From positions 832,925 through 896,924 of the forward strand of contig CP070652.1 in the NCBI GenBank assembly GCA_020354645.1: a stretch of 64,000 bases of DNA. Reading direction: 5' to 3'. Source of the stretch: Deltaproteobacteria bacterium. GTDB taxonomy: Bacteria; Desulfobacterota; Desulfobacteria; Desulfobacterales; G020354645. Each line of letters starts with the position of its first letter. Position 1 is the stretch's first letter. Below, piece after piece: positions 1-8,801 of this stretch. The position numbers and the translations under genes were made by a program. The notes below the pieces were generated by a model. That model saw nothing but the letters and a program-made list of their open reading frames with translations. It ran no database searches and was not told the DNA's origin.

Positions 1-292
1 TCAATTAAAATCTGTTTGATGGGTTTCAATGCACACCTCTAGCTTTTGGATTTCAATGTTCAAAACGAAATGCCGGCTTGAATCTTGAAACTTTATTACA
101 TTACATCTTGTGAGTCAACAACAAAAATTACACAATATGTAGTGTATTTGCGGATTTCGGTTTGGCGTGATTCTCAGAAGAACGTTCGGAGAATGACCCA
201 AATACGGCAGCCCGGGGGAGAGGTAATTTTTTGAACATTGAATATGTCGTGGGAAAAAAGTGAAAATAAGGGTCTATCAAGGGCAACGCAGA

Positions 293-985
293 TTAGTCGG
301 ACAAGGCGCCGCCGCTTGCCGAGTCCAGGTTGGTTTTTTTCTCATAGACTGAAAGCAAGAAAATTGTGGCCAGCGGCTGTGTAAAAAGCGACCCGATAAA
401 CACGGAACTTCCAACTGCATGAATGCCGATAAATATGATCACCACCACGAGATGATCTACCAGTGCGCCCTGCAGCGCCAACGAATAACTTTTTTTTATG
501 GCATCAAACAGCCCCAAGTTTTTATCTATCATCAGCGGAACCACGTAAAGGCATATAAATACTGTTGCCAGCGCTATCAACAAGCCGGGTAAAACAAAAA
601 AGATAAGTCCTATCACCGTGGCGGCGCACACCATAATTCCAAACCCGAGCAAGGGAAGGAACAGGTTTAGTTGGGAAAACAGATCCTGAATTCTCGGTTC
701 GCGACCTTGTCTGATCATCAAAAGAATCGACTGGGTGTAACCTGCGAAAGTAACCGGCACAAGAATCCCGAAAGACAAAAACCACACAACAAACATAATC
801 AGCGTAATTATAATAAGCGGTGCGATGAATTCCAGGGTCATCTCCCAAGCGTCTATCAGATGTGTTTTAAAGTCCATTGAGCAGATCTCCAGTTTTTCCT
901 TGAAAGCCTGTAGAAGAGATTCCCGCAGTATTAGAAGCAGTTTCAAAACCTCGTTTTCACCGGTTTGTGCCTTTTTATCCGCCAT
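293..985 (-). CDS. Hypothetical polytopic inner-membrane protein
   Basis: A 230-residue protein with a charged, soluble N-terminus (about residues 1-48) followed by hydrophobic blocks near 50-82, 106-153 and 174-215, which suggests about six membrane spans. Segments such as a Gly/Pro-rich pair around 125-140 (FFVLPGLLIAL) resemble the DUF975/GDPD-membrane-domain class of small integral membrane proteins, but I do not recognise a specific family. It is a single gene, transcribed away from lnt. The region upstream of its start (986-1200) is filled by an inverted-repeat element rather than an obvious promoter. Function unknown; a real gene is supported by the full-length hydrophobic pattern and typical composition. 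Confidence 0.75.
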   Translation of the reverse strand: MADKKAQTGENEVLKLLLILRESLLQAFKEKLEICSMDFKTHLIDAWEMTLEFIAPLIIITLIMFVVWFLSFGILVPVTFAGYTQSILLMIRQGREPRIQDLFSQLNLFLPLLGFGIMVCAATVIGLIFFVLPGLLIALATVFICLYVVPLMIDKNLGLFDAIKKSYSLALQGALVDHLVVVIIFIGIHAVGSSVFIGSLFTQPLATIFLLSVYEKKTNLDSASGGALSD

Positions 986-1002
986 AGATCTTTGGCGGAT
1001 TG

Positions 1003-1131
1003 AAAAGCGCTAAGCTGGCTGCGCTAAATCTTGAAAACTCGGGCGAAGGCCCTCAAACAGTTCAAGATTTTATCCGCCTTCGTCTGATCAGACTCCGGCG
1101 GGACACGCGCTCCGCTTTGCTTAGCGCTTTT
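1003..1131. repeat. Intergenic palindrome, member of the conserved-apex repeat family
   Basis: A perfect 13-bp inverted repeat (AAAAGCGCTAAGC at 1003-1015, complement at 1119-1131) encloses a second inverted repeat (AAATCTTGAA at 1025-1034 against TTCAAGATTT near 1061-1071). The inner part reads TTGAAAACTCG, a short variable hairpin, then CTCAAACAG-TTCAA. The same inner layout occurs, in one or the other orientation, near 5040-5095 and 47600-47665. The remainder of 986-1393 holds no convincing gene. Confidence 0.6.
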
Positions 1132-1393
1132 GGACAAAAGTTCTCAAAATTGGTTTAAAAGCGGTTTTGAAACCAGTTTTAGGGAAACTTCTGTTTGTTG
1201 CCGTACGAATTTTTGGTGGATGCACCTTCCAACTATATTGAAGCGGCAATATCGTGTCAACAAAAAGGGATTCATATTATTTTAGGTAATTTGTGCACTG
1301 TTGGTTCGTGAATTTTTACCATCGCTAAACTCCTTACCCTAAAATTCACGGGCAACAGCTAACAGGTTTTGTGCACAGCACCAAAAAATTATA

Positions 1394-1421
1394 TTGACAC
1401 CGCAAAGGGTAATTATATTAT
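1394..1421 (+). promoter_or_regulatory. Sigma-70-type promoter upstream of lnt
   Basis: A perfect -35 hexamer TTGACA (1394-1399), a 16-bp spacer and a -10-like TATTAT (1416-1421) in an A/T-rich stretch. Transcription would start near 1428 and run towards lnt-prfB. A hairpin with a T run lies only about 40 bp downstream. Confidence 0.5.
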
Positions 1422-1463
1422 TGTAAATATAGTTGAAAAGATTACTAATTTGGAATAAAATTT

Positions 1464-3074
1464 TTGCCCCGTCCTGTGGGGCTTTTTTGTGGGTCCATTT
1501 ACGTTAAATTGAGAGAAAACAACATCGAAATCGATAAAAGAAAAATCATTTTGGCCATTTTGAGCGGCCTGCTGTTAACGGGATCTTTTCCTAACATCAA
1601 CCTGAGCTGGTTGGCCTGGTTTGCTCTGGTCCCGCTGCTGATTTCCATTCGAAACCTGAAATGGAATGACAGTTTCCGGCTCGGCCTGATAACAGGGCTG
1701 ATTCATTACCTGTCATTGCTCTACTGGCTTTCTTATACGATGCAGACCTACGGACAACTCCCCTGGTATCTTTCCGTCCCCGTTCTATTTCTCATGGCCA
1801 CCTATTTGGCATTGTATATTGCGACATTCGCAGCTCTGGCAACCCTACTGCATGTAAAACCGGCTGTCTGTCTTTTTATGAGCCCGGCACTATGGGTTTC
1901 ACTGGAATATTTTCGCTCCTTTCTTTTCACAGGCTTTCCCTGGGAGCTTTTGGGGTACACCCAATATAGTGCATTGCATATCATACAAATTTCAGATATA
2001 TTTGGCGTATACGGCGTATCATTTATCGTATTGCTGGCCAATGTCACAATTTATCTTGGTTTTCTTTTTTTCACCGGAATCCATTGGCAGGAAATCCCCA
2101 TTACCAAACGTGACATCATCGCGGCAGCCTCGGTGTCCGTGATAATTATCGGTGCCGCCTGGATGTATGGTGCCGTTCGAATTAAATCGCTAGACGATCT
2201 GTTTGCAGGCTCCGCATCCAAAAAGATCGCTGTTGTTCAAGGAAATATCGAGCAGTCACTAAAATGGGATCCGGCGTTTCAGATTGAAACCATACAGAAG
2301 TATATAAGATTATCTTACTCAGCCGGCCGGCAGAAGCCAGAACTCATCGTATGGCCTGAAACCGCAACACCGTTTTATTTTCTGCACAATGCCCGGCTCA
2401 GCGCCATGGTAGTAAGAGGGATTCGGCAAATTGCTACCCATTTTCTGATCGGGAGCCCTTCTTTTCGTAAAAAAAACAACCGAATAGAATATTTCAACAG
2501 CAGCTATTTAATCGACCCCGACGGTAAGGCAATCGGCAAATACGACAAGGCGCATCTGGTACCATTTGGGGAGTATGTGCCTCTCAAAAAGTGGTTGCCC
2601 TTTCTGGGCAAAATGGTGGCTCAGGTCGGCGACTTTGTGGCCGGTAACATGGGGGATACGCTTTTCTGGAATGATTCTGACCTGGGAGTATTGATTTGTT
2701 ATGAAATTATTTTCCCCGAACTCTCCCGGGCCGTTACCCAAAATGGGGCTAAAATTCTGGTTAACATCACTAATGATGCCTGGTATGGCAGAACCAGCGC
2801 TCCCTATCAGCATTTTTCCATAGCAGTCCTGCGGGCGGTGGAAAACAGGCGCAGCCTCATCCGGGCCGCCAATACGGGGATCAGCGGCTTTATCGACCCG
2901 GTGGGCCGGGTATTGGCTTCGACTCAACTATTTGTGGATGCCGCCGTGACCAGAAATGTGCCGGTATTGACAAAAAAAACCTTTTACACCCGTCATGGCG
3001 ACCTGTTTGCCTGGCTTTGTCTGATAGTCACGCTTTTTGCTATATGCAGAAAAATGCTTAAATTAAAAAAGTAA
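1464..3074 (+). CDS. lnt: Apolipoprotein N-acyltransferase
   Basis: Transfers the third acyl chain from phospholipid to the N-terminal cysteine of apolipoproteins at the periplasmic face of the inner membrane. About six or seven hydrophobic segments (residues 27-240) precede a nitrilase-fold domain (252-500). The catalytic triad known for the family is visible: Glu299 in VVWPETATP (IVWPET here), Lys362 in YDKAHLVPFGEY, and Cys412 in GVLICYEIIFPE. A final hydrophobic segment closes the protein. Length (536) is normal to slightly long. The start is uncertain: the longest frame begins at TTG 1464, inside a terminator-like hairpin and with no ribosome-binding site, and TTG 1509 fits the family N-terminus better. 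prfB follows 18 bp downstream, so the two are probably co-transcribed. Confidence 0.93.
   Translation: MPRPVGLFCGSIYVKLRENNIEIDKRKIILAILSGLLLTGSFPNINLSWLAWFALVPLLISIRNLKWNDSFRLGLITGLIHYLSLLYWLSYTMQTYGQLPWYLSVPVLFLMATYLALYIATFAALATLLHVKPAVCLFMSPALWVSLEYFRSFLFTGFPWELLGYTQYSALHIIQISDIFGVYGVSFIVLLANVTIYLGFLFFTGIHWQEIPITKRDIIAAASVSVIIIGAAWMYGAVRIKSLDDLFAGSASKKIAVVQGNIEQSLKWDPAFQIETIQKYIRLSYSAGRQKPELIVWPETATPFYFLHNARLSAMVVRGIRQIATHFLIGSPSFRKKNNRIEYFNSSYLIDPDGKAIGKYDKAHLVPFGEYVPLKKWLPFLGKMVAQVGDFVAGNMGDTLFWNDSDLGVLICYEIIFPELSRAVTQNGAKILVNITNDAWYGRTSAPYQHFSIAVLRAVENRRSLIRAANTGISGFIDPVGRVLASTQLFVDAAVTRNVPVLTKKTFYTRHGDLFAWLCLIVTLFAICRKMLKLKK
1466..1488 (+). terminator. Intrinsic terminator-like hairpin at the start of lnt
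   Basis: GCCCC (1466-1470), a 7-nt loop, GGGGC (1478-1482) and then six T (1483-1488). The hairpin lies between the putative promoter and the body of lnt and overlaps the most upstream possible lnt start (TTG 1464). It may end a short leader RNA of about 60 nt, act as an attenuator, or show that lnt really begins downstream. Confidence 0.5.
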
Positions 3075-3092
3075 ACAACAGGAGGTAAGGAG

Positions 3093-4191
3093 ATGACGAC
3101 CGAAATAAAACAAAACTTCACGGATCTTAATTTGAAATTGGAACAGTTGAGGGGTTATCTTTGACCTTCCCGGAAAACAAACGCGGCTTAGCGAAATCGA
3201 AAAGCTGATCGCAAAAGACGGTTTCTGGGAAAATCCTGAAGATTCAAAGGTTTTATTTAAGGAAAGAACACTGCTCACCAGTCAAATTGATGGTTTTAAC
3301 CGGCTCGCCAACGATCTTGAAGAAACTGGGATATTACTGGACCTGGCTGAAGAAGAATCAGACAGCGGCACATTGGAAGAAGTTGCGCAACAACTGCAAG
3401 CGCTTGAGCGGAAAATAAACAAACTTTCCCTCAGCTTGATGCTGGCCGGGGAAAATGATCGCAACAATGCCATTGTATCGATTAATGCCGGCGCAGGTGG
3501 GACTGAAGCCCAGGACTGGGCAGAGATGCTTTTCAGGATGTATGCGAGATGGGTGGAACGTAAAGGGTTTAAGATTAACTTAATTGATTTGCAGCCGGGG
3601 GATGAGGCCGGCATAAAAAGCGTCACGTTTACGGCCAATGGCGAATATGCTTACGGTTATCTTCGGGCTGAAACAGGCGTCCATCGGCTGGTGAGAATCT
3701 CTCCATTTAATGCCGGTGGAAAGCGGCACACGTCTTTTGCTTCGGTTTTTGTTTATCCCGAATTGGACAAGGAAATCGTGATCGAAATCGATGATAAGGA
3801 TTTGCGGATAGACACCTATAGGGCCAGAGGTGCCGGTGGGCAACATGTAAATAAAACCAGCAGTGCGGTTCGCATCACTCACCTTCCGACAGGTATCGTG
3901 GTTCAGTGCCAGCAGGAAAAATCCCAACACCGAAACCGGGATATGGCGATGAAGGTTCTAAAGGCCAGGCTTTATCAGGAGGAAAAGCAAAAGCAGGATG
4001 AAAAGACCAGCGAAATCCATGAAAGCAAAGACGAAATTGCCTGGGGCAGCCAAATAAGGTCCTATGTTCTGCATCCTTATCAAATGGTCAAAGATCACCG
4101 CATAAAACTCGAAGTCGGGAATGTCACTGCCGTGCTGGACGGCGAGATCGATACTTTTATTGAGGGGGTATTGCTGGCAAAACAAGGATAA
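3093..4191 (+). CDS. prfB: Peptide chain release factor 2 with programmed +1 frameshift
   Basis: RF2 releases peptides at UGA and UAA codons. ATG 3093 has a strong AGGAGG-type site at 3080-3086. The first frame ends at an in-frame TGA (3162-3164) after 23 codons. The sequence there is an internal Shine-Dalgarno-like AGGGGTTAT, then the slippery CTT TGA C, exactly the classical RF2 autoregulatory site. Reading shifts +1, so Asp24 comes from GAC at 3163, and the second frame runs to 4191. The joined product is 365 residues, the same as the E. coli length. The codon-recognition tripeptide SPF lies at 203-205 and the catalytic GGQ at 248-250. Low RF2 lets ribosomes slip at UGA, raising RF2 synthesis. 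It follows lnt directly and precedes an HD-domain gene. Confidence 0.96.
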
Positions 4192-4192
4192 G

Positions 4193-4274
4193 CTTGTTAG
4201 GTCAGTTGTCCGCAGTCAGTGGCCCGTTGCTAACAAACTAACGGACCGCAGACCATCGACAACTTACATTCACT
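4193..4274. repeat. Short degenerate inverted repeat between prfB and the HD gene
   Basis: GTTGTC near 4205 pairs with GACAAC near 4258, and CAGTGGCCCGTT is partly complementary to AACGGACCGCAG. The whole spacer is an imperfect stem with many mismatches. It has the look of a decayed dispersed repeat, but no second good copy was found in this window. Confidence 0.3.
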
Positions 4275-4829
4275 ATGAATCCCATAGAGATTATAACCCG
4301 TTATTACGAAAAGGATTCCCGGGCATATAAAATTCTCATCACGCATGGCCGGCAGGTTGCGGATAAGGCGCTTGAGATAGCTGGACGCGTGGCCCATCTC
4401 AAATCGGATCTGAGATTCATTGAGGAGGCTGCTTATCTGCATGACATCGGAATTTTTAGGACCCATTCGCCGGAACTGGGTTGCTTCGGCAAAGATCCCT
4501 ATGTGAGACACGGCTATCTGGGCCGCAAAATCTTGGAAAAGATCGGCCTTTCAGCCCATGGGCTGGTTTGCGAACGACACGTAGGGGTCGGTATGACCCA
4601 AGAAGACATCCGACAACAGGATCTGCCCCTACCGGCTCGCGACATGCTGCCGGTTTCCATTGAGGAACAAATTATCTGCTATGCCGACAAATTTTTTTCA
4701 AAAAACGGCCGGGATACAGCCAGGGAAAAAACCGTAGCTGAGATTATCGGTACGCTAAACCGTTACGGTCACGATAAAGTCCGGCGCTTTCAAGCCTGGG
4801 TGGAAATGTTTGAAGACGTTGAGGACTGA
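4275..4829 (+). CDS. HD-domain (HDIG-type) metal-dependent phosphohydrolase
   Basis: A 184-residue single-domain protein. Metal-binding signatures of the HD superfamily are visible: His near residue 25 (ILITHGRQV), the HDIGIF motif near 56-61, and a further His in RHGYLGRKIL and CERHVG around 79 and 101. The superfamily hydrolyses phosphate esters or nucleotides; the substrate here is not evident. It starts 83 bp after prfB without a clear ribosome-binding site and is the last gene before a strong terminator, so it probably belongs to the lnt-prfB transcript. Cytoplasmic, no signal peptide. Confidence 0.85.
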   Translation: MNPIEIITRYYEKDSRAYKILITHGRQVADKALEIAGRVAHLKSDLRFIEEAAYLHDIGIFRTHSPELGCFGKDPYVRHGYLGRKILEKIGLSAHGLVCERHVGVGMTQEDIRQQDLPLPARDMLPVSIEEQIICYADKFFSKNGRDTAREKTVAEIIGTLNRYGHDKVRRFQAWVEMFEDVED

Positions 4830-4871
4830 TGCTGATAATTATGCAAAAATAGCATGCGGCTGCAGCCCCAC

Positions 4872-4910
4872 AAGCCGGTCGGGTGTAAGATGACCTGACC
4901 GGCTTTTTTA
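4872..4910 (+). terminator. Rho-independent terminator after the lnt-prfB-HD cluster
   Basis: A 13-bp stem (AAGCCGGTC plus GGGT at 4872-4884 against its complement at 4893-4905, one G-T wobble), an 8-nt loop and a run of T from 4904. It lies 43 bp after the HD-domain gene stop. Confidence 0.88.
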
Positions 4911-4951
4911 TTATATTTAGAGAATATGGGGAATAGGTAGAATTGGTGTTA

Positions 4952-5170
4952 TCAAATCTTGACGGGCTGTTGCCCAAATCATTTTGGGCGGTCATTAAAA
5001 CATTTTTGTCCATCAATCTTAGCGAAGTGGAAGATCAGCGCTTTGAACCTGTTTGAGTCCCGCGCTCAAGCGGGACGAGTTTTCAAAGCGCCTGGAACCA
5101 GCTTTAGATTGATCAAAAAGGTTTTAGACAAGGCCAAAAGGAATTTGGGCAACAGCCCGTCAAGATTTGA
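4952..5170. repeat. Long palindromic intergenic element with perfect 28-bp ends
   Basis: The ends are a perfect 28-bp inverted repeat (4952-4979 and 5143-5170; both contain GACGGGCTGTTGCCC or its complement). The complementarity continues imperfectly inwards (for example TAAAAC near 4997 against GTTTTA near 5121, and ATCAATCT near 5013 against AGATTGATC near 5106). The apex is a GTCCCGC/GCGGGAC hairpin near 5057-5076, flanked by CTGTTTGAG and CGAGTTTTCAAAG. Apparent reading frames across it are by-products. The size and form suggest a non-autonomous MITE-like element or a family of structured repeats. The terminal sequence recurs as a fragment at 18124-18160. Confidence 0.72.
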
Positions 5171-5594
5171 CCTAGCGCCTTTTAATGGGTGACACCTACC
5201 CCCCGCCTGCTAAAAGAATTGGCCGCAGGCAAGCAGGTAAAGTAAAGCATACCCATACATTGGTAAAATTCAAAACTTCCGCAAAAAATTCCAATTGACA
5301 ACCAAACCCGCCTTCGATAATTAAATATTACTTGCTTTCTTTATTTTACGTTTCCATATGAGGGGCTGCAGCTAATACCTACATACAATCTGGATTCTCG
5401 TCTAATTCGCTTTCGCTAAAGCGAGTTCTTATCAATAATATATTATTATCAATAATTCAGCTTTATTATACCTGGTCGAATTTTATTTATATCAAGGCAA
5501 GTATTCCAAAATAGAACCCTTGTTGTGAGATCAATAAATTGCGGATTCGCATGAACTTCGTTTAAAACGAGCATCACAATAGATAAGGAGGTAT
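5171..5594. other. A/T-rich non-coding region upstream of the kinase-like gene
   Basis: There is no convincing gene. A promoter candidate faces the downstream gene: TTGACA at 5295-5300, a 17-bp spacer and TAATTA at 5318-5323. The stretch 5400-5590 is A/T-rich with short repeats such as ATTATTATCAATAAT near 5441-5456. The leader to the next gene would be about 270 nt long, so another promoter may lie closer. Confidence 0.4.
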
Positions 5595-5597
5595 ATG

Positions 5598-6290
5598 ATG
5601 TCTATTATTACTATCTCCAGGGGTTCATATACTCACGGCGGTAAAGTGGCTGAGAAGGTGGCGCAAAAACTTGGCTACGAGTGTATTTCACGTGAATTCC
5701 TTCTGGAAATCTCCGATGAATATAAGATTTCAGAAATAAAACTTATCCGCGCCATTCGTGATGCCCCATCATTTTTAGAGCGTTATACTTTTGGCAGAGA
5801 GAAATACATTAACTATATACGTGCAGCTATATTAAAACATCTCAGCAAAGACAATATCGTCTATCATGGTTTTGCTGGTCACTTTTTCCTAAAAGATGTC
5901 CCTCATGCGCTTAAAGTTCGGATTATCGCCGATATGAAGCATCGTATAGAATGCATGATGGCAAGGGAAGGGGTATCAAAGGAAAAAGCTGAAATCATGG
6001 TGAATGAGGTTGACAAAGAAAGAAGAAGATGGAGCCAGAAACTTTATTCTATCGACACATGGAATTCAAGGCTTTACGATCTGGTCATCAATATAGAAAA
6101 GATAACCATTGATGATGCAGTCGATATAATAACTAACGCTGTTAAATTAAGTCCTTTTCAGAAGACACCTGAATCGCAGAAAATAATGGATGATTTAGTT
6201 GATGAAGCTAAGAAAAGATTAGAGAGAGATCCCGGATTATCTCCCTTCTTTGAACCCATGCGTGAAGGCCCTTGGAAAGCAAAGAAATAG
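5598..6290 (+). CDS. Cytidylate kinase-like family protein
   Basis: About 230 residues, P-loop NTPase-like fold. The N-terminus ITISRGSYTHGGKVAEKVAQKLGY resembles cytidylate-kinase-like proteins, in which the usual GxxxxGKS P-loop is replaced by a SRGxxxxGxxVA form. A DKERRRW segment near 140 would be the lid region rich in Arg. The substrate is unknown; members of this family occur in anaerobes as stand-alone proteins next to regulators. Two adjacent ATG codons exist at 5595 and 5598; the AAGGAGG at 5585-5591 is better spaced for the second. It appears to be a single-gene unit, converging on the reductase gene at 6496. Confidence 0.8.
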   Translation: MSIITISRGSYTHGGKVAEKVAQKLGYECISREFLLEISDEYKISEIKLIRAIRDAPSFLERYTFGREKYINYIRAAILKHLSKDNIVYHGFAGHFFLKDVPHALKVRIIADMKHRIECMMAREGVSKEKAEIMVNEVDKERRRWSQKLYSIDTWNSRLYDLVINIEKITIDDAVDIITNAVKLSPFQKTPESQKIMDDLVDEAKKRLERDPGLSPFFEPMREGPWKAKK

Positions 6291-6495
6291 GTATTTTAGA
6301 GGAATTTAAATTGGAACTTTCACATCGGATCCCAAAGTAGCACCGGGGCTGTGATCGCAATCCAGACATGCGGTGATTTGCGAGGCAGAGTCACCATGGC
6401 CCTGCCTATCTTTGCCTAACATACAATATTGCTGATTCTATCATATCAACAGAATTACCGATTTACTGCTATTACGCTGCAAAAAATTTGCCCTT

Positions 6496-7431
6496 TCAAA
6501 ATTGCAGTTGGCCTCGCGCCCGCATTTCCATGGGTAACAAACTGTGATAGATAAATGTATGCTGCGGGGTTGCCACATTGACTTGCTGTCCAAAGCGCAC
6601 CACCGCTCCAATCTGGGCCTCAAGCTCTGAGGGACGGCCTTCCATAATATCGCGCTGCATGGAGGAAGTCGACTCCGGCGCCAGACCATCAAACATGGCC
6701 AAGGCGGTTTGCAGCGCATCTTGCGGCAACCCAATGTCACGAGCCTGCGCCACGTTGATAATCTCTTGCAGACCGTTTTCTACCATTTTGCGGGTTTCCG
6801 GCAGGCTGCGCCAGACTCCAACCGGGGCACGCGTTACTGTGCCTATGCCACTCCACACGGCAATAAGCAGAAATTTCATCCACAGGGCCACCCGGATATC
6901 CGGCGGAATTTCAACCTTCACCCCAGCACGGGTAAATGCTTCACGCAGTTGTTCAGCGCGTCGGCTCACACTGTTGTCCAGCTTCCCAAACTTCACGAAA
7001 GGCTCTGTCCCGGCATGGCGGATAATTCCAGGCTCCGCGACGTAACAGAAAAGCCCGCATAGGCCGCCTAAAACATGCTGGTCACCCAATACCGCGGACA
7101 GTTGAGCCGGTGCCTCAAGCCCGTTTTGCAGCGGCACGACAAGCGTATCCGGTCCGATCATTGGCTGCATAGCCTTGGCCGCTTCCGGCACCTGCCAGGC
7201 CTTCACGCCCACTAAAACCACATCCACTGCCCCCGCTTGGGCCGGATCATCCGTCGCCGTCACAGGCTTTACGACGAAGTCACCCTTGATGCTATCCACT
7301 TGCAAACCATTCGATCGCATTGCTTGCAACTGCTCGCCGCGGGCGATGAAAACAACATCTTCTCCAGCCTGGGCGAGTCGCCCCCCAAAATATCCCCCGA
7401 CGGCACCGGTACCAAAAACTGAGATACGCAT
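6496..7431 (-). CDS. panE: 2-dehydropantoate 2-reductase family protein (ketopantoate reductase-like)
   Basis: A 311-residue NAD(P)-dependent reductase. The N-terminal Rossmann motif GTGAVGGYFGGRLA (about residues 7-20) and the family segment PLQNGLEAP near 100 are clear. The C-terminal helical domain holds WMKFLLIAVWSGIGTVTRAPVG, which corresponds to the family's catalytic Lys region, and PSELEAQIGAVVRFG near the end. In pantothenate synthesis it would reduce ketopantoate to pantoate with NADPH, but many paralogues in this family act on other 2-oxo acids. No pantothenate genes are adjacent, so the symbol indicates family only. AGGAGG lies a few bases upstream of ATG 7431. Confidence 0.85.
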   Translation of the reverse strand: MRISVFGTGAVGGYFGGRLAQAGEDVVFIARGEQLQAMRSNGLQVDSIKGDFVVKPVTATDDPAQAGAVDVVLVGVKAWQVPEAAKAMQPMIGPDTLVVPLQNGLEAPAQLSAVLGDQHVLGGLCGLFCYVAEPGIIRHAGTEPFVKFGKLDNSVSRRAEQLREAFTRAGVKVEIPPDIRVALWMKFLLIAVWSGIGTVTRAPVGVWRSLPETRKMVENGLQEIINVAQARDIGLPQDALQTALAMFDGLAPESTSSMQRDIMEGRPSELEAQIGAVVRFGQQVNVATPQHTFIYHSLLPMEMRARGQLQF

Positions 7432-7905
7432 GACGACCTCCTTGAGTTAGATTCGATAACTACTATGTTGTGGCTGGTAATTTTCGGCTCTTCTCCAATT
7501 TATTTGGTGTAAACTGATTCGAATATGTTACATATAGGCAATTTAAAATTCAATCGATCCGCCAATGATACCGTTTTATTTATTTAGCCGCCCTCTCGCT
7601 TCTTTCGTTCGACGGACGCAGAAAATTTGCCTCCGCGACCTGCGGAGGCAAAAACCTCAATCGCTTCGCGATACTAGCAATGCTTATGCCTGAAAGGCAT
7701 GAAGCTTTTGCCTGGTCAGGTCGCCCAGGCAAAAAGTTTTTATTGTCTGCGCCTGCCCTGTTAAATTCCGCTTTGCGGACCTCCTGCGGAGGATTTAACA
7801 GGGTGAATCTGCGGTTAAAATATTTACTTATTTATCGCCTGCAACGGGGATCATCCGCTCATTTCATTAAATCCCACCAACTCTTTCGGAGATGATCCTA
7901 ATTTT
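7432..7905. repeat. Non-coding stretch packed with hairpins
   Basis: Several strong stem-loops occur in a row: TTTGCCTCCGC against GCGGAGGCAAA around 7627-7652, GCCTGG against CCAGGC around 7710-7732, and CCCTGTTAAAT (7756-7766) against ATTTAACAGGG (7793-7803), whose arms enclose TCCGCTTTGCGGA. The last resembles the hairpin at 9191-9224 (CCCGGTTAAATTCGCTTCGC). No gene is supported. The stretch lies between panE (divergent start) and the 3' end of the broken cyclase gene. Confidence 0.5.
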
Positions 7906-8801
7906 CTAAATAGTCTTGTTGCCTTTGGCAAGTGCCGCCTCAGCCTGGGGCAGCCAGAATTTTATGCCCATAGAATAGTATAAGTCAATGGCAGCGTTTA
8001 TTTCGTTGCATGCTTCCGCGGAATGTCCGGTTGCAAGGAGAAGCTGCCCGAGTCCTAAATGACAATGGGCCGTGAGCGGTGGCATCGAAAGTTCGGCAGC
8101 TTGACTCAATCCGCAGCGATACCAGTCTATTGCATGCTCCAACCGGCCCAAATCCGCATTGACCCCAGCCATAACGGCCATGGCCCAGGCCTCCAGCGCA
8201 CGTTCTTGCCGGGAACCTTCAATATTAAGCGCACGGGACACCGTCTCGTGTGCCAACTCCGGTTTCCCGCTAACGCGGTAGGCCTGGGCCAGAATGGTCA
8301 GCGGATGGGTTGCCTTCTGGGGAGCTGCTCCACGGTCATGGGGGCTCCGAATAGGGCCATAATCCCCTCGCCGGTCATTTCATCAACCGTGCCCTCGTAA
8401 TCATGGACCTTGTGAATAAGGATCTCGTAGACTTGATCCATGATTGAATAAGCTTCCTCGGGTCCCAGTGTATCAGAAAGGTAAGTAAAACCTGCCATGT
8501 CGCAGAACATTACCGTAATCTGTTTACGCTCGCCCTCGATCTTATCACTTTGGGGCATGATTTTTTCAGTCAGACCCTTTGGCAGATAGCGTTGAATCTT
8601 CACGATTTTTTCATCAAGGGAGCGCTCTTGTCGGGGGGGCTCAAACAGAGGGGTTAATTTTTGCCCGCATTCACCGCAGAATTTATCTCTCGGAAGATTT
8701 TCAGAACCGCACTGCAGGCAGATCCTGAGAAGCTTGGCGCCACACTCATAACAAAACTTCCGCGTGTTGGCATTATCAGAAAGACATTTAGGGCACTCCA
8801 T
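7906..8801 (-). pseudogene. Remnant of a zinc-ribbon class III adenylate/guanylate cyclase with TPR tail
   Basis: The N-terminal piece (8298-8801) holds two zinc ribbons (CPKC...CYEC and CLQC...CGEC) and then the first half of a class III cyclase domain (KQITVMFCDMAGFTYLSDTLGPE..., ending at GEGIMALFGAP). The frame then leaves the family sequence and stops at 8298. A C-terminal piece continues in another frame from about 8340 down to 7906 (PQKATHPLTILAQAYR, then HETVSRALN and further TPR-like helices, ending AALAKGNKTI). Intact relatives are proteins of about 1000 residues with the rest of the cyclase, an AAA ATPase and many TPRs; that middle part is missing. A large internal deletion with a frame change at about 8300-8345 best explains this. 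The second half of the catalytic site is gone, so no cyclase activity is expected. Confidence 0.8.

Noticed and set aside
1..292. A gene end or RNA gene at the left edge
   Set aside because: No frame longer than noise, no terminator and no tRNA-like cloverleaf were found.
4959..5192. A 77-codon frame in the palindromic element
   Set aside because: Its sequence is the inverted-repeat element read through; the same peptide pieces occur in both arms.
7680..7895. A 71-codon frame between panE and the broken cyclase
   Set aside because: It lies over stacked hairpins; composition follows the repeats.
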